This document shows positions 43,170 through 57,690 of a stretch of 64,000 nt of DNA, piece by piece. The translations under genes were made by a program, and so were the position numbers. Origin of the DNA: Vitis vinifera (taxonomy: Eukaryota; Streptophyta; Magnoliopsida; Vitales; Vitaceae); assembly GCF_030704535.1 (NCBI RefSeq), contig NC_081819.1, positions 21,796,001 to 21,860,000 on the forward strand, written 5' to 3'. The notes beneath the pieces are model-generated. The model saw only the letters and a list, made by a program, of their open reading frames with translations. It was not told the DNA's origin and made no database searches. Position 1 is the first letter of the stretch. Every line of letters starts with the position of its first letter.

Positions 43170-45300
43170 AGCCTGGACGTCCATTATTTTTGTCACACAC
43201 AGACGTTCTCATGTGTAAATTGATATGATCAATGTTTTGAATCCTTAGAAAGGACATTAGAGGCTTTGATGACAGACTCTGAATGTTATTGCAAGAGTCG
43301 TCAGTTTTTGCCATTCAATGTCATGCTTAATCGTATCATCCAATGAAGTAACTGAAAATCAAATCCTATTCAAATTTTGAATTTCGTTTTCTTTTTCAAG
43401 TGCTTTTCACTGTTTTTCCCATGTGTTTCATCAAATTATTTCGAAGACAGAAAATTTTCTCGAGTGATTTTTATTAAAAAACAAAAAATGAAATTTAATT
43501 GATTTTCTGGGCATGAAATTGTAGCCGAGGGTTCCAGACGCTCCAAAATGAGACAAAATTATGGAGCATCCTTCATTCGGCCTATCATTAATCTGCGAAG
43601 GCAATTATCTAAGTGTTAGAAAGGCACTTCCATTCTCATCTCTGAGACCGCACCTCTCTGCTGGGACCTTCGCCCCAACTAACAAAAACACAAAAAGCCA
43701 TTTATCATGTATATGAACAAACAGATCCTCACGAACCGCAATCGATATCACACTGTACGGTTCATCGATCCAAGTTCATCTCCATCTCCGAAGGCAAACT
43801 TGGCCGAAAGCGCATCATTCTCTTAGAATAGCACTTCCTCCATAGGTCCTTCGTTAGTTTACCTATGCATAAATCTATAGACGTGTTTGTGGTGATGCTC
43901 AGTGAATACGAACCATTGAGGAGAGATTCATCTTGCGAGATGCCTACGAAGACATCACGCAATCGATGACTTTCTCTTGCTCTCATCATCGCATCGCTTA
44001 AGACTACACGCAAAGAGAAATGGAGGAGAAGAAGACAGAGGAGCGGCGAAAGGTGAAAAAAACCCTAGAACCCTGTAACGCATCAGTGTTTTCGGTTTTC
44101 GCAGTGACTGGGTCATACATATACTGGAGTCGGTTCAATCTGGACCGTCGGATTGATAACCCCAGTCATATGTATCGAACCAGTTTCAAATTAAACCCGC
44201 TATGAAAACACTTTCAAAAGCATATATTCCTCCAAAGTGAAAGATTGGGCTACGAGGATAGGGTCTTTACGCCACAATTAATAATTCAATTCATTCTCAA
44301 TTAGGCCATGCTCTAAGCCTCTTTGGACTCTTTAGGGTTATTACTTTATTCCTAACATATTAAATGTATCTTAAATGTTTGTAATTTTAACCGATTTATA
44401 ATTATATTGAAAGCCATATAATCGATACTAAGATGTCATTACGGTAGTAGATGTGTCATTGTTAATCGAAAATTGACTTAATGATATGTCATTTAGTCGT
44501 CGTCTTAGATTGAGACTTCATGAAATCTAATCGTGTTTGGGTCGATTTCTTAAAAACGAGCGAGTTTTTCTAAATGTTATTTTAAATTTATTTTTTAAGT
44601 TATATTAAAAGTTGTTTTATATTTAGAATCCGTTTGATAATAATTTTTAAAAACATTTTTAATTTTGTTATCATTTAAATATTAAAAATGATAAAAATGT
44701 TTTCTAAAATTACTTTCAAACACATTCTTTTAAAGAGTCAATTTTAATAAGTGTTTTTAATTTTTCTAATATTTAAAATAGAAAATTTTTTAAATATTAA
44801 AAAAATTTAAAATAATTTCGAAAATCACCGCTAAAATTTAGAAAACACTCGTAAAAGGTTTTAAAAAAATCTTATAATATTTTTTGAATAAGTATTTGAT
44901 ACATGATTATCTCAAATACTTTTAATAAAAACATTCGAGAATGTTTTAAATTAAAACAAGAAGGGTTTTAAGGAAGAATGACTATTCGTAATCTGATTAT
45001 ATTATTTATACCATAATTACTTTTTTCATTTAATTTATTTATTTTGTAGTTTGAATTTTTGTGAAAAATATTTCAAAAATAAAAATAAAAATAAATAAAT
45101 AATGTTGAAGTCGTACCCGACAAGTTTTGCCTAGTGTACAAAATTACAAACCCAGAAGATCAAATTGACATATGAGCGTGAGAAAAAAAAAGAGGAGAAA
45201 AATAATCTCAAAACGCCAAATCTCAGATTCAGATCTCTCAAACCCTAATTTTCCTATAGGAAAATATCAATCGATTCCAGTAGAGAAGTTTCGGTGAGCG
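43170..45300. other. Intergenic DNA between the U11/U12-59K and golgin genes
   Basis: 3' UTR to about 43370, then unrecognised sequence. A short frame at 44020-44205 (MEEKKTEERRKVKKTLEPCN...) starts after a C/T-rich stretch but has no family signature. A MITE lies at 44626-44727. 45170-45300 is the golgin 5' UTR (ctcaaaccctaatttt type leader). Confidence 0.4.
44626..44727. mobile_element. Small MITE of the 20.1 kb family
   Basis: The left end gaatccgtttgataataatt and the right end (other strand) gaatgtgtttgaaagtaatt form an imperfect inverted repeat, with the inner arms also pairing (acatttttaa / ttaaaaatgat type). About 102 bp, no coding capacity. Confidence 0.6.
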
Positions 45301-48300
45301 ATGTGGAGCACAATTGCCAATTTAAAAGAGAATCTCAACAAAATCGCACTCGATGTCCATGACGACGACGATGAGGAGCTTCAGATCCATGCTCCGGTCG
45401 TCGCCGCCGAGGATCCCTCTGTCTCTGATCGGAGGTTTTCCCACAAGTACGCGCATTCCAATGGGATCGATTCGGCTTATAATTCTGAGGTAATTTGTTT
45501 GAATTTTGCTTCCTCTGTAGGGAAATGGAATTGGAAGGTTCCGGTCGGGTTTTTGTTTTTGGGGTTTGGACTTTAATTTTGGGTTTTGTGGAAATAGAAT
45601 TCGGAATCAGGTCCAAGTGTTGTGTTTTGCTGGAAGGACTTGGGTTGCTGAGTGGAAATGGAGTTGGAAGCTTTCAGTAGGGTTTCAATCTTTGGGATTT
45701 GGATTTGAATTTTGGGTTATTTGAAATTGGAAATATGAATCAAATCCAAGCGTTGAGTTTGGGTTGCATTGGAGCTGTTGGGGCGAAGTGGATGAGTTGT
45801 GTTTTTTCTGTTAATTGGTGATTAGAAAAATCTCCCGTGAGAAAGAGCTTTGAAATGAGCTTGTATTGGGGATATGTGAATAGTGAGTGCCTAGGGTTTA
45901 CTAGTCACATGGTTGGGAATGTTGCTAAAATCCCCGTGAAGAAGGTGAGGTTCTGAAACCCCAGTGAGTTTATGTTCTTAGTTGGTTATAATACAGTGGA
46001 GATGAGTGTCAGAAGAATGAATATGAAATGCCTCTTTTGTGGGATGAATCGTTCTTGTTGGATGCAAAGGAAAATGACTTTATAATTTTATAATGAATGA
46101 ACACATAACAGTAGTATTTCCTAAAACAAGAATTATGATTTTTATTGGTTTATTACCTGTAACAATTTGTGCATTCACATGCTGATTGAATTTTGAGTTC
46201 ATTTGATTGAATAAATGACCATTAAGGACTAGTTTTGTGTTTGAAGAGGTTTGATAACTTATTGTTGAAAGCAAGATCATAGTAGTAAGTATTGATGGCT
46301 TATGCTTTTGCCTAATGCTTATTTCATTTAACATTATAGGCTTGATGATTCTAACATATCCAAATTCCACTTTATTGATGAGGTGTGTGATAGGTATGAT
46401 CTGTATTGTTGCCCACAAGGACATGCTAAAATGTTATGATGATTTCCGTCTAAATCTATGATGTTTTTTTGAGAGCATAGATGTACATTAATTATTCCTT
46501 GCCTAGGGATATTCATTAACATGCCTAGGGATATTTCACCACTCTGGAAGATAAATAGTTCTAAATCTTAAAAGATAGTTTTAATGTCCGTGCATCAATG
46601 CACTTGCAATAACTTTGTTGCTGTGCAATTTCTTTACGCCATTCAGCAGCTAGTTCAGTCATTTTATTTGGGTATATGATACATGACATTTTCTGTAATT
46701 TATGCTTCTTGTAGATTGAACAATATAAAGCGGAGATTAAAAGGCTTCAAGAATCCGAGGCAGAAATTAAGGCATTGTCAATTAATTATGCAGCTTTATT
46801 GAAGGACAAAGAGGTAATTTAGTGTCTCTTTGCTCTTTTTTTGAAATTTGTTATCCTTATATGTGTCATTGCATGTTGTTAAAAGAGAAAGTGCTACTTA
46901 AATGGTTCTTTGAGCAGTGTTCTTTTAGGTAATTAAAAGACCCTTTGGCATATGATTAGTGCCAACAACATTTTCCCCCTCTCATTTGACAGGATCAGAT
47001 TTCCAAATTGAGCAAAGAAAATGGTTCGTTGAAACACAATCTGGATTCGACAAATGCTGTTCTTAGTGCATCCAGAAGCGAAAATTCCAGAACATCGACT
47101 AATAGCCTACATGCACTCAAGGTAGTTTTGGATTTTGAACCATATCTTATTTTGAAAGAGCCATCAATTTAAATTTTGTGTAATTGTTGAACTTTGTTGT
47201 AAGTTCTGCCCTTCTTGGGTTGACATTGCATTCCCAAACTGCTTCAATTTCAGATTTTAAGTTGGATATGCTTGGTGATAATATTTTGATTCATGTATTG
47301 AGTATCTCATTTGTGGTGGACTTCAAGCTGGATTTATGCTGGACAACATATTACTTAGATGATATTAGCTTACTGTAATAGTTACACTATGTGGAGCTAT
47401 ATGTATCATGGCCTTTACTTTATCCTTGCTACAGTATTTGTTCTTTGGCCATATGCAGAAGCCATCATTTTAACAAATCAAACTGATTGACAGAGCAAGT
47501 TGCTTTGAAGGCTGCTTATCTTTTCACCCTTCAAACTGAATTGGCTGGATCTGCAAAGCATTGGAAGAAGTGATAATTTTTTATTTTTTTTGGGATAGGT
47601 TGGAAGAAGTGATATTTTTTTTTTGATAGGTTGGAAGAAGTGATATTTGATATCACTATATTTTCACAACTACAAATGCTGTTTGTAATCCAAGTTAGGG
47701 TGCCCCTAGTCATGTTATCAGAAACATGGTCTGTCTACCAGCTACAAGATCTGGAACTTTATTTTATGCGACAGAATACAAAAGGAAGAAACTTGTATAG
47801 CTTGGTTCTCCCTTCACAATTAAACTTATTATTAGGAAACATAAAACCATAAATATTGCCAAACTAGTTTCTTGCTTTTATCCGTTTAAAATGAGTAATT
47901 TGGAAATCTATATGGTTTTATAAATTAACCAAATGTTGTATGTGGGGGAATATTTGGACTTGTTCAGTATTGCATTAATTAGGGAAGCATGATTGGAGTA
48001 TGGTGATGAGTGGGAATTGGAAGCAGTTTTGAGTTCTTTGACAAGCTTTATTTTGTGAACATAAATAGCCAAGATCAATTTGAATAAATGAAGGTGACAA
48101 TAATGTAAATAGCCAAGATTGAGAAAGAAAAAAAAAAAACAAAAACAAAAACAAACAAATTGATAGGTTCACTAGTGACATCCTTCAATTATTTTTTTGA
48201 TAGATAGTGACATCCTTCGATTATATATATATAAGAGCTCTAGAACACTGTAGCAACAACTTGACAAAGAACTCTTTCAATCTCTGATCTGATAGATACT

Positions 48301-51300
48301 CATATTTAAACACTCTCCCATTCCTCTCTTTCCAAAAGCATGAGAACAGGCAAATTGGAGCCAATCTCCAGACCTTTTTCTTTCTTTTCACAAAGCCCTT
48401 TTCATGCTAACTCAGAAGGAGTTCCTTAACTATCCTAGGAAGAACCCATTGAAACCCAAGAATAGCAGATCTCAAAACAACCGAGCTTTGTCACTGTAAA
48501 TAAGAATGTAGTTTGTTGACTCCTCAGACATCTGCATAAACTGCCTATTTAGCAGCTGACCGGCCTTGCTGCATGAATTGGTAACCAAGAATCTTCTCCC
48601 AAGTAGCCTTCCCAAAAAGGAAAGAAAAAGGCTCTCAAAGGTGCACAGGAGCAGCTTACCTTCTTTGCAGGACAGAGGTTGACCTTGTAATAAGACAATT
48701 AACCAAAAAGCCACCCCCTCCTTCACTCTCCACCAAATCCCCCTGTGCACCACCCCAATCCTAGCTCTCTCATGGAATGAATACACTTTATAAAAATGAA
48801 CCACCTTCTTTAGCTCCCAATCTTGAAAGGGCTTATGAACACAGGTTCCAGTGACCTTTACCGCCTTCCACCATCCACACACCTGCCACTATTGTATTCT
48901 TTGCTACCATAAGACTACTAAGAGATGGAAAAACTTCCTTTAGAGAGCCCTCATGCATCCACCTATACAGCCAAAACCTGGTCCTGAACCCATTCCCACC
49001 TAGATTGAACTTCTCATCTTAAGCTCTGGTCATCCCCTTCTAATGGTTTTCCACAAACCCTCTCCAAAAGCCTCTCTCACTTGCCCCTACTGACCTTTCT
49101 CCACAAGATATCGGTCTTGTTTGCAAATGTCCACAACTGCTTTGCCAGCAAGGCCCCATTTAAGTTAGAAAGTGATTCCCAATACCCCATAACGTGTTGA
49201 CCACCTCACAAGATGAAGCCTTTTCCCCTCTTCATGATTTTCCTGTAAGAAGTCTCTCTGAATCTTTCCAATCTGCTTATGACTGCCTTTTGAATGACCA
49301 TCAACAACATAAAATGTTTCATCAAGCTTGGAAGTTTACTTTTAATGAGTCAATCTACCTTCCTTTAACTCTAAAATTGGAAACTTAATTGTTATGCTGA
49401 GTTGGTGAGCTTCATAAAAAATGAAGAACTGTATATGGCTTTTTCTCCTTTTCTTTTAGTGGCGTGGGAATTTGTTCTGGATATTTTGCAAGCAGTCACT
49501 TTTTTCTTAGGGTTTCTTTTGTTTGGAATGTGTAGGGGAGTGGTGATCAATCTCCCAGTAGGCAGCATAAACTTACCGCTCAAGTAAAAGGCCGGTCTAC
49601 TGGAAATCAAATGCATAATGGTGTTGTCAAACAGGATGGGCTAAGCAATGGAATTGCACATGCTGTTCAACCTGATGCTGCTCAAAGCAAGATGGAAACA
49701 AAGAACTCAAATTTGAAAGGGAATGAAAAGGTAATAGAACCCTGTGTTGTCCTATTTTGAATAGCATACATCTTCTGACGGAGTTGATGCATGCTTAGTT
49801 GTTAATATGCATAGTATACTCTGTAGCTTAGGCTGAATCTTGATACTACATTTTTCAATTCAGACCTGGATGCTTTGATATTATAGAGTGAATGCTGCTT
49901 TTTTTCTTCTTTCTTTTGTCTGTGGCACTCAAGACTAATTTCTCTGTTCTCATAACGCAATTTTAATTCCCTCTTTGAGGAAACAATTACCAAAGGTGCC
50001 AAAAAGGGCTAGAATTCTTTCCAAATTTTAATTTAGTTAGTTTATTTATTTATTTTTTATCTTTCTATTTTTCTCCATAATGAATGAACTTGACAAAGAT
50101 ATATGAATGCCTTCTAGGAGCTTGCAGATTTGCTAGAAGAGAAGAACAGGTCCCTGGCAGCACTTCAGGCTACTCATGAGTTACAAATAAAACAATTAAG
50201 GATGGAACTCGATAAAGAACGTGATAAGCTAAAAAATATAAACCTTAAATTACAAGGTATTTTATGAACCTTGAAGATATAACTTTGGTTTTGCACTTTT
50301 TCTCACCATGAATTTCTTGTCTGACCCTGCACTTTTACTCTCAGAGGAAAACAAGTTGAATCATTCATTCCTGGAGGATCTCAACTCATTAAAAATGGAC
50401 AAGGAAAAAGTGAGTTCTAAGTAATTTGATTGTTGAATTGTTTTTGTTATTGTCTAAGAATACTGATAAAATTTAGTTTAGTTGTTCCTGATGATATTCT
50501 CAGGTTTTATTCTGTCGGATAGGAAGACTGCCTATTTGTACCTCAATTTTTGTTGGCAGGCATATTTAGGAAGAATGAAGGTTCTTGAGAAGGATTAGGC
50601 ATTGGATTAAATGTTGCCTCCAAGTGAATAACCTGTTGGTTTGAAATACATCATATTGACATACATGCACGCACACACAAAAACTGGTGAAAGGGTCCAC
50701 ATCTGGAGAGAACTTTTGTAGATGCATTATGTTCTAATCTTCAGTTGTATATAATCCTTATTCGAATTTGTTGTACTTTCATCCAGCCTCTTTGCATACT
50801 TAGGAAGGTGATATTTTATAAATGCTCAATCGCGCGTGCTTACTCTCCCTTACCCTTGCTAAGATGTTGGGTGAGCTTGACTTCCAAGGGAGCTGCTTTA
50901 ATCTCAATAATTACCTACTCAATGTGACTGTGTTCTGCAATACCCTCTGCCAACATTAACCTTTTTTTGGGCGTATAAAGATGGATATGCTTGGAAGTAA
51001 GCATCTAGAAATGAGATGCCTATTGGTGATTTTCACTTTTCATGTACCTTAAGAAATCATGTATGTTCTGATTTGAGAAAAAAAGGTCGTGCATATTAAT
51101 GTTGATTATTATCCCTTTATCCTCGTCTTACTGTTTTTTTCTTCATGGCCATTGCGCTGTTAACTTTACATTCTTTTTATATTATACCTCAATTCTCTTA
51201 TGGGCAGACTTCCATGGAGATGAACAAAATACGCAGTGAATTGAATGAGAAGAGATCAGTAATACAACGGTTGCAGATGGAGTTGAATAGGAGAGAGGAG

Positions 51301-54300
51301 GAAGAAGCTAATGATATGGTGGAAAGTTTAAAAGGAGTAATTGCAAACTTAGAGAAGGAGAATTCTTGTCTTAAGGTTGATGGTTTTGTTATTCCTTCAT
51401 TTTTTTTGTCATGTAAGAAGTATCTTGCATCCAAGGATTTTTAGAAAATTCTGTGTCTTCTCCTTTGACTATCACATTCTATACAATTCAAACCAACCAC
51501 ATTTTTTATTTATTATTCTTCCTATTTTGTAATTTTGGGTCTCTGAATCTGATCTTATATCATCTCCTTTGTTGCAGAGAGAGAAAGATGAAATGGAGGT
51601 TGCATTGAGAATGAGCAAGAAGGCTTCAACAGACAAAATCTCACCAGATGTGTCAGATGCTTCAGAAAAGCATTTTAGTAGTTTGAACGAGGTGATCTTT
51701 TTTTTTTCATAGGAAAATGTGCTGAACTTTTTTTGAGATTGGCAATAGTTGGGAAAGTTTGTATTTTGTATATTTTTCATTCATCGGTTTATACATGCTT
51801 GATCCCCTTTTTGCAATAATCTTAAGTAGCATTGTGGCGATTCAGTTGGTAATTTTGAATTGCACTTGTTGCTGCTGAGTCATGTTAATATTCCTATGGA
51901 GCAGGTGAATTCTTCTGGAAGTTTTCCAGGAAAAGAAGAAATGCAAATATCTTTGCAACAAGTGGAAAGAGATTTGAAGGAGGCATGCCAAGAAAGGGAT
52001 AAAGCTTTGCAAGAACTGACTCGTCTTAAGCAGCATTTGTTAGAAAAGGTTGTGTATCTCTACTTGTCTAATAGTTTTACCAGAATTAACCCATCTTTTT
52101 TTGTGGCTGTGCATGGCCTGTTCAGTTATTCAGTCATCTATATTATATCGGTAGGCACAGGTTAGATACATTTTTAGAACCTGTTTGTTTTATTATCCAT
52201 GTGACAGGAAGAGTTAATGTTTCTTTTATTGTATACTTTGGCTTCAAATTATTTTTGTAGATCTCTACCTTTGTTTATATATGTTATTATGGTTTTAGTT
52301 GAATGTGACATTGGTAGCCATAAGATATGTTTACTTGTAAATAATAAAAGATAAATATGACTAGTCAATGGCTGTGAAGCATTTTGTATGATGATCCTTT
52401 TGTCTTAATTTCCCTTCAATTTCTTTCATATGCCATGCTTAATTTGAAATGCTGAGATAACTCAGAAAAGGAAGTTTCTGGTCTGAAAGGAAGTAAAGTG
52501 GACCCTGTGATCTCTTTCTCTTATGTAAGCTTTGCTCTCCAAAAACACATTACTAATTGCTATATCAATAGCTTCTTCTGACAATTGTATATCAAATGCT
52601 TGATTAAGAATCCACAAATACATCTTTAAAAGACAAAGTGAAGCGAAGCAGATCAAGATGTAGCCTTGGAAGCTCAAATGTTGGATGTTAAAATTAAAAT
52701 CATGAGGTGTACATTAGATATACGCCTTATGCTTTGAGGCTCAATTTATGTTTAAGAGATGCTTTGTACATCTTTTAGAATATGGTGGTGGTGATTTCTC
52801 CGGAATAAAGGGATCCAAACCCTCTGTCATCGAATGGTCATGATTTATTAGAAGTTGAGAGGCATTTCATTAACACTAATTAAAATTGAGTTGCTGTATT
52901 ATGAATGTTGAATTCTCACACTGCAGGCCTGAGCTTTATAACAACTTGCATTTTGCTGCTTTGAAGCTACTTGCCCCTATTTGCTTGCATGATAATGTTC
53001 CAAATTGGCCACACTACAAAGTGCAAATAATATGCTGTTTTTGTGGAGAAGCTAAATATTTAATTTTTTTTGTTCTCGATACTGCCATTTTATGTTGTAT
53101 GTGATAGATTCTAGGTGCATATACGACCCTGTACTTCTGAAGTAAAATTCATTTTTCTAACTTTCTGCAGTCAAAATTGAAGATGGTTTCTCTTGCTGCA
53201 ATATTGTTTAGGAATCTGAAGAATCAGAAAAAATGGATGAGGACAGCAAAATCATTGAAGAACTCCGACAAAATAATGAATATCAAAGAGCTCAAATATT
53301 AAATTTGGAGAAAGCTCTAAAGCAGGCAATTGCAAGGCAGGATGAGATTAAGATGCTGAACAGCAGTGAACTTCAGAAATCTAAGGAAATCATTGATGAC
53401 TTAAATAAAAAGCTTGCAAGTTATATGTGCACTTTAGATGCCAAAAATGTTGAGCTCCTAAATCTTCAAACCGCTCTTGGCCAATATTATGCTGAAATGG
53501 AGGCAAAGGTAAATATTGATCCTTGTGTTTGTTATAATAAAGCAGCAGAAAATTGAGACCTTGTGGTCTTCAGGTTATGATTTCTTGTTAGTTTTTCATA
53601 TGACTGCACAGGAACGACTGGAAAGGGATTTGGCTCATGCAAGAGAAGAATCAGCTAAACTTTCTGAGCTTTTGAAGGTAACAGCCTCCTCCTTCTAATG
53701 TCAAGTATAATTTATTCTCTACTTTCACAGAATTTACCAACACAATGTTTTAAAAAACTAAAGGCAAGCCTTTCTCCCTAAGGGTTTCTCAACCAGTGAC
53801 AATTTTCTTATATTGCAGCTAGCTAAACCTTATTTTGTTAAAGGGATTTTATCCCAAGATCCAAGACTTACATACCAATAGGCCCTAACCCTTTAAAACA
53901 CATTGCGTATATGAGGATTACACCTTGACAGCCACAAGGCTGTATTCCTTGACAACATGAGGCTTAAGCCTCAGTTCTCCTGTGCCAAGTCTATAGCCTT
54001 GAGGCTACTCATGCCTTACCTTGAGGTGACTCTCAGGACTATTCCTCAATTGGCTTTTAAAATGCTGTCCACATGCAGTACACTTTCTCATGCTGGTTGG
54101 TACATAGTTGTATATGTGTTCTCGTGACCTTGTAATTCCTCCAATGACCACATTTCTCATAACTTCTGAGTTCTACATGGTACCCTTTTTTATTATTATT
54201 ATTTTCAATAACTGAGGAACCTTCCATGGCTAAGCCCTTAGGACTCTTTATGGGAACCCAGGCCCATGTGCCACTTACTGGGACTACTCTTACTAGTGTT

Positions 54301-56875
54301 TGCCCTGACCAACTAGGCTACCCTGGCGGATGAGTTTTACATGGTACCTTGGACCACAATGTTTGGTGCATCCTCATGAACTTTCATTTTATGCTATTGT
54401 GTATGCTGGCCCCTATTCCTCTTTAAGGATGTGGCTAATTTGACAATGCACTTAGTGCACATGAACCTTACTAATGAGTCTAACAGATGTTTATGGGCTC
54501 CAATACACAAGGCTGGAATGAAATCTCTGCTTAGTAACGAGTTACATCTCCAACAAGTGATCTATTGCTGGAATGAGCTGTCTATTGAGTTTAATGAATG
54601 ATCTATTCAAAACCTAACAATACTCGTGCTTTAATGACTGAAAGCATGGCAATTTGTTTGGTTAATGCAAAGCTGGTTTCTCCCTGTAGTTTTTTGGAGA
54701 TTAAATTTGTTTGTTCTTTTGTCAGGATGCAAGTCAACAGGCAGAGCTATCAAAGAGGGAAAAGGAAGAAATTTTGGCCAAGCTTTCACAAGCTGAAACT
54801 ATGCTAGGAGAAGGAAAAAGCAGAGTGAATAAGCTTGAAGAAGACAATATGAAGCTACGCCGTGCCCTTGAGCAGAGCATGATTAGACTTAATAGGATGT
54901 CAATGGATTCAGATTATTTCGTTGATAGGTCAGCTGCCTTAATTCTGAAGTAAAGTTTATTTTTTTATTCTGATACTGGGTTTATTATCCATGTTTTGCT
55001 AATACAAATAGAGGTAGCATGTAGTTGTGCATTGTGTTCCTTGCTGTTGTGAGTATCTAGTTACCTCTTTCTGTTTACCTTAATGAGTAAGGTAGGACTC
55101 AACTTCTAGGTTTCCTGCATCCAGTAATTGTTGCTCTTTAGGGTGTGATTATCACATGTTATAGTCAAATTTAATATAGTAGATGAAACAAAAAAAAAAA
55201 AATCAATTTTTTATTTTTATTTTATAAATTAGGAAGCAATTATATCATGAGTGTCAATAAGTGAAATAATTAAGAACATGAACAAATTGGCAAGACACTA
55301 ACTAGAATGCTAGTTTTTGATCTTCAGTGAAAGAATTTTTATGTACGAATTTTCTATTACCTTTTTTTTTTTTTCCTTTTTCATTTTCTATCAAGTTTGT
55401 TTAATAATAGCATGTTTGGTGTATACTTTTTCCTCAATTAATTATGAACTTGTTCAGAATCCTTGGCCCTAGAGTTACAGATCTTCCTTCTCTATTATTA
55501 AATGAAAGCAAGTATTGGGTTTGAAACAGCGTCTGCAGCAATACTTGCTATAGTATGTATTTCATGAAACCCAGTTGATTCTACCACAAGTGACAACCAC
55601 TGCACGCTTAACCGGCCCCCAGTATCTGCTGCTTGCCCACATGACCACCATTGCCACCATGGCAGTGTCACAGCCACAACCACACTGTTACACATATCAT
55701 GAGCATGCTTTTTGGCACAGGTGCCATGACACCCACATTGTGCTGTCAGTTAAATTTAAGGTTCTGCTTTCCACATGTGATCATTGCTGAATTATATTGG
55801 ATATGAAGCTTCATTAAATTGTTGCTTATACTTCTTGTTAGCTTTTATTATCTTGCCATTTCCTTTCATGAAAATGGAAAATGAAAAGTTGTAATGACAG
55901 ATAAATTCTGCTGTTTGCAGGCGCATTGTCGTAAAATTATTGGTAACGTACTTCCAGAGAAACCACAGTAAAGAGGTATGGTCATTTCTCTAAAAAATTA
56001 AAACAAAAATAAAAATAAAAAAGAAAAGAAAAGAAACTAGATCATTTTAGTGAATCAGAGACCACGCCTCAAGATGCAAAGCTGTGGAAAAAAAATTGGA
56101 AATCTGATTAGAGGTTGTATTTCTGATAATGAGGTGGTGGGGGCCTCTATTTAGTTTTTTATTTTTTATTTCTACCTCAGCTGATTAGCATCTAAGTGTT
56201 CATAACAGCATCCTATAATTATGAGCTGCAATCTTCTTTCAATTTTCTTATTTAACCTTGCACATGGAGAGCACCAGGTTCTGGATCTTATGGTTCGGAT
56301 GCTCGGATTCTCCGATGAAGACAAGCAGAGGATAGGTGTTGCCCAGCAAGGTACTGGTAAAGGTGTTGTTAGAGGAGTACTGGGTTTACCAGGGCGCCTA
56401 GTTGGTGGCATTTTGGGAGGAAGCTCAGGCGAAGCACAAGCAAATGTTGCATCTGAAAACCAGGTACCCATTTCTTATCTAATTGTTTACATGTAATTCT
56501 CTTTGGGCCCGTGGAGTCTCCCTAATTGACTAACAAGCACAGCTTATTTTTCAGTCCTTTGCAGATCTGTGGGTTGATTTTCTTCTTAAAGAAACTGAAG
56601 AAAGAGAGAGAAGGGAAGCCGTGGATGTCACAGGTGCGCCCAAGGGGGATCCACACAGAAGTCCAAATTTTCCAGGATCTTCTCCAATGCCCGACCGGGT
56701 TGGTGCTGCTTCTGGTTTCTCAAGATTAAATCCAGCAGTGAACCCAAACCCAAGCTCCATGTTCTCCCATGGAAGCGTACTGCAGTCAGAAGCTTCTGAT
56801 TCTGAGTTCTCAAACGTGCCTCTCACATCAGCAGAGAGTAGTTCTAGGCTCTCAAGACTGCTACCAAAATACTGA
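45301..56875 (+). CDS. Golgin candidate 3/4-like protein with GRIP-related ARF-binding domain (789 aa)
   Basis: Fifteen exons join in frame: 45301..45489, 46715..46813, 46993..47121, 49536..49730, 50118..50256, 50345..50409, 51208..51375, 51578..51691, 51905..52048, 53212..53508, 53612..53677, 54726..54928, 55921..55975, 56278..56463, 56555..56875 (2370 nt). The N-terminus MWSTIANLKENLNKIALDVHDDDDEE is characteristic. Residues about 60-600 are almost continuous coiled coil (IEQYKAEIKRLQ, ELADLLEEKNRSL, LERDLAHAREESAKL and so on). The GRAB domain (about 603-645: RIVVKLLVTYFQRN, then VLDLMVRMLGFSDEDKQRIG) binds ARF1-type GTPases and anchors the rod to Golgi membranes. A Gly-rich segment (GKGVVRGVLGLPGRLVGGILGG) and a Ser/Pro-rich tail follow. 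It acts as a Golgi tether. Usual length is about 725-770. Intron 3 (2.4 kb) holds a LINE remnant, intron 11 a SINE-like piece. Confidence 0.93.
48290..49190 (-). mobile_element. LINE (L1-type) fragment, C-terminal part of ORF2, antisense in golgin intron 3
   Basis: Reading the minus strand in pieces of different frames gives phrases typical of the zinc-binding C-terminal region of plant L1 reverse transcriptases. One is a 'sticking' segment resembling AFFFPFWE-YLGEDSWLP. Another is an HxL-type segment from CLRSQQT-FLFTVTKLGCF. The last is the terminal VWRLAPICLFSCFWKERNGRVF. The frame changes several times and includes stops, and the 5' parts (endonuclease, RT core) are absent, so it is a 5'-truncated, decayed insertion. 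It lies antisense to the host gene. Confidence 0.7.
54205..54330 (-). mobile_element. tRNA-derived SINE-like fragment in golgin intron 11
   Basis: On the minus strand the piece starts ccgccagggTAGCCTAGTTGG, close to a Pol III A box. It continues through gtaagagtagtcccagtaagtggcac to a degraded B box (GGGTTCCCATA). The order and size suit the tRNA-related head of a plant SINE. Confidence 0.42.
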
Positions 56876-57159
56876 AAATATGTTGGTTTTGTGTAAGTAA
56901 ATCAAAGTATCAAAATATAGATTCTTTGTTGATGTTGTAGTCATGCAGTCTTGTTTGATCAATTCTTTCATACATTTATTCAAATGAGAAAAGTTTCTTG
57001 CATAGGCCAGCTGCTATTTCGGTTTATTTGGTTGTGCCCACCCCCACCCACACACAGGAGAATGTAAAAATATGACATGAAATTTGAAAATTGAGGCAGC
57101 AAGATGGGTATCAATTTCCAAACCACACCAGGTGGTGGAATCTAAATTCATCTTGGATC

Positions 57160-57210
57160 ATACATACATATATATATATACATACATATATATATATATA
57201 TATATAATAT
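57160..57210. repeat. TA/TACA compound microsatellite
   Basis: tacatacatatatatatatacatacatatata... about 50 bp of alternating TA and TACA units. Confidence 0.88.
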
Positions 57211-57509
57211 AGGAAGCTTGAGAAAAAACTGAAATCATTGAGGCGATGGGCATCACAAGGAAAGATCCGTCTGATAAAAAACCAGAGAAAACCTGTTTAA
57301 AACACAACAAAGATCCATCTGAAACAAAAGGATCCTCACTAGGTATAATCCCACAGTAACATACATTATTTAGTACTACTCAAAATTATTGATCCTGTAC
57401 CACCTCAGAGCTATGCATCAACCATCTCAAACAAGGTTCTTCACTTCCTCCTAACAACAAAGAAAAGTAAAAGGTTAAAAAGATGAGGACAAAATTGTGC
57501 AACATGATT

Positions 57510-57690
57510 CGTTATCGAAGATGACCCATAAAAGAATTTGCTGTCAAGATGTCCCAAAAGGATAAGATTTTTGCTGTCAAGTAGAACCAAAAAAGAAGGG
57601 AATTTTCCCCTCGAATAAATTGACCAAACAGATGAGAATTTTGCCGCCCAAGATGAGAATTTAACATGTTTGGCCAAGATGACCCAAAAA
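57510..57690. repeat. Degenerate short-period repeat
   Basis: The phrase aagatgacccataaaagaatttgctgtc recurs in altered form (aagatgtcccaaaaggataagatttttgctgtc; gatgagaattttgccgccc; aagatgacccaaaaagatc) four or five times, with spacing of about 30-50 bp. No coding sense. Confidence 0.45.
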
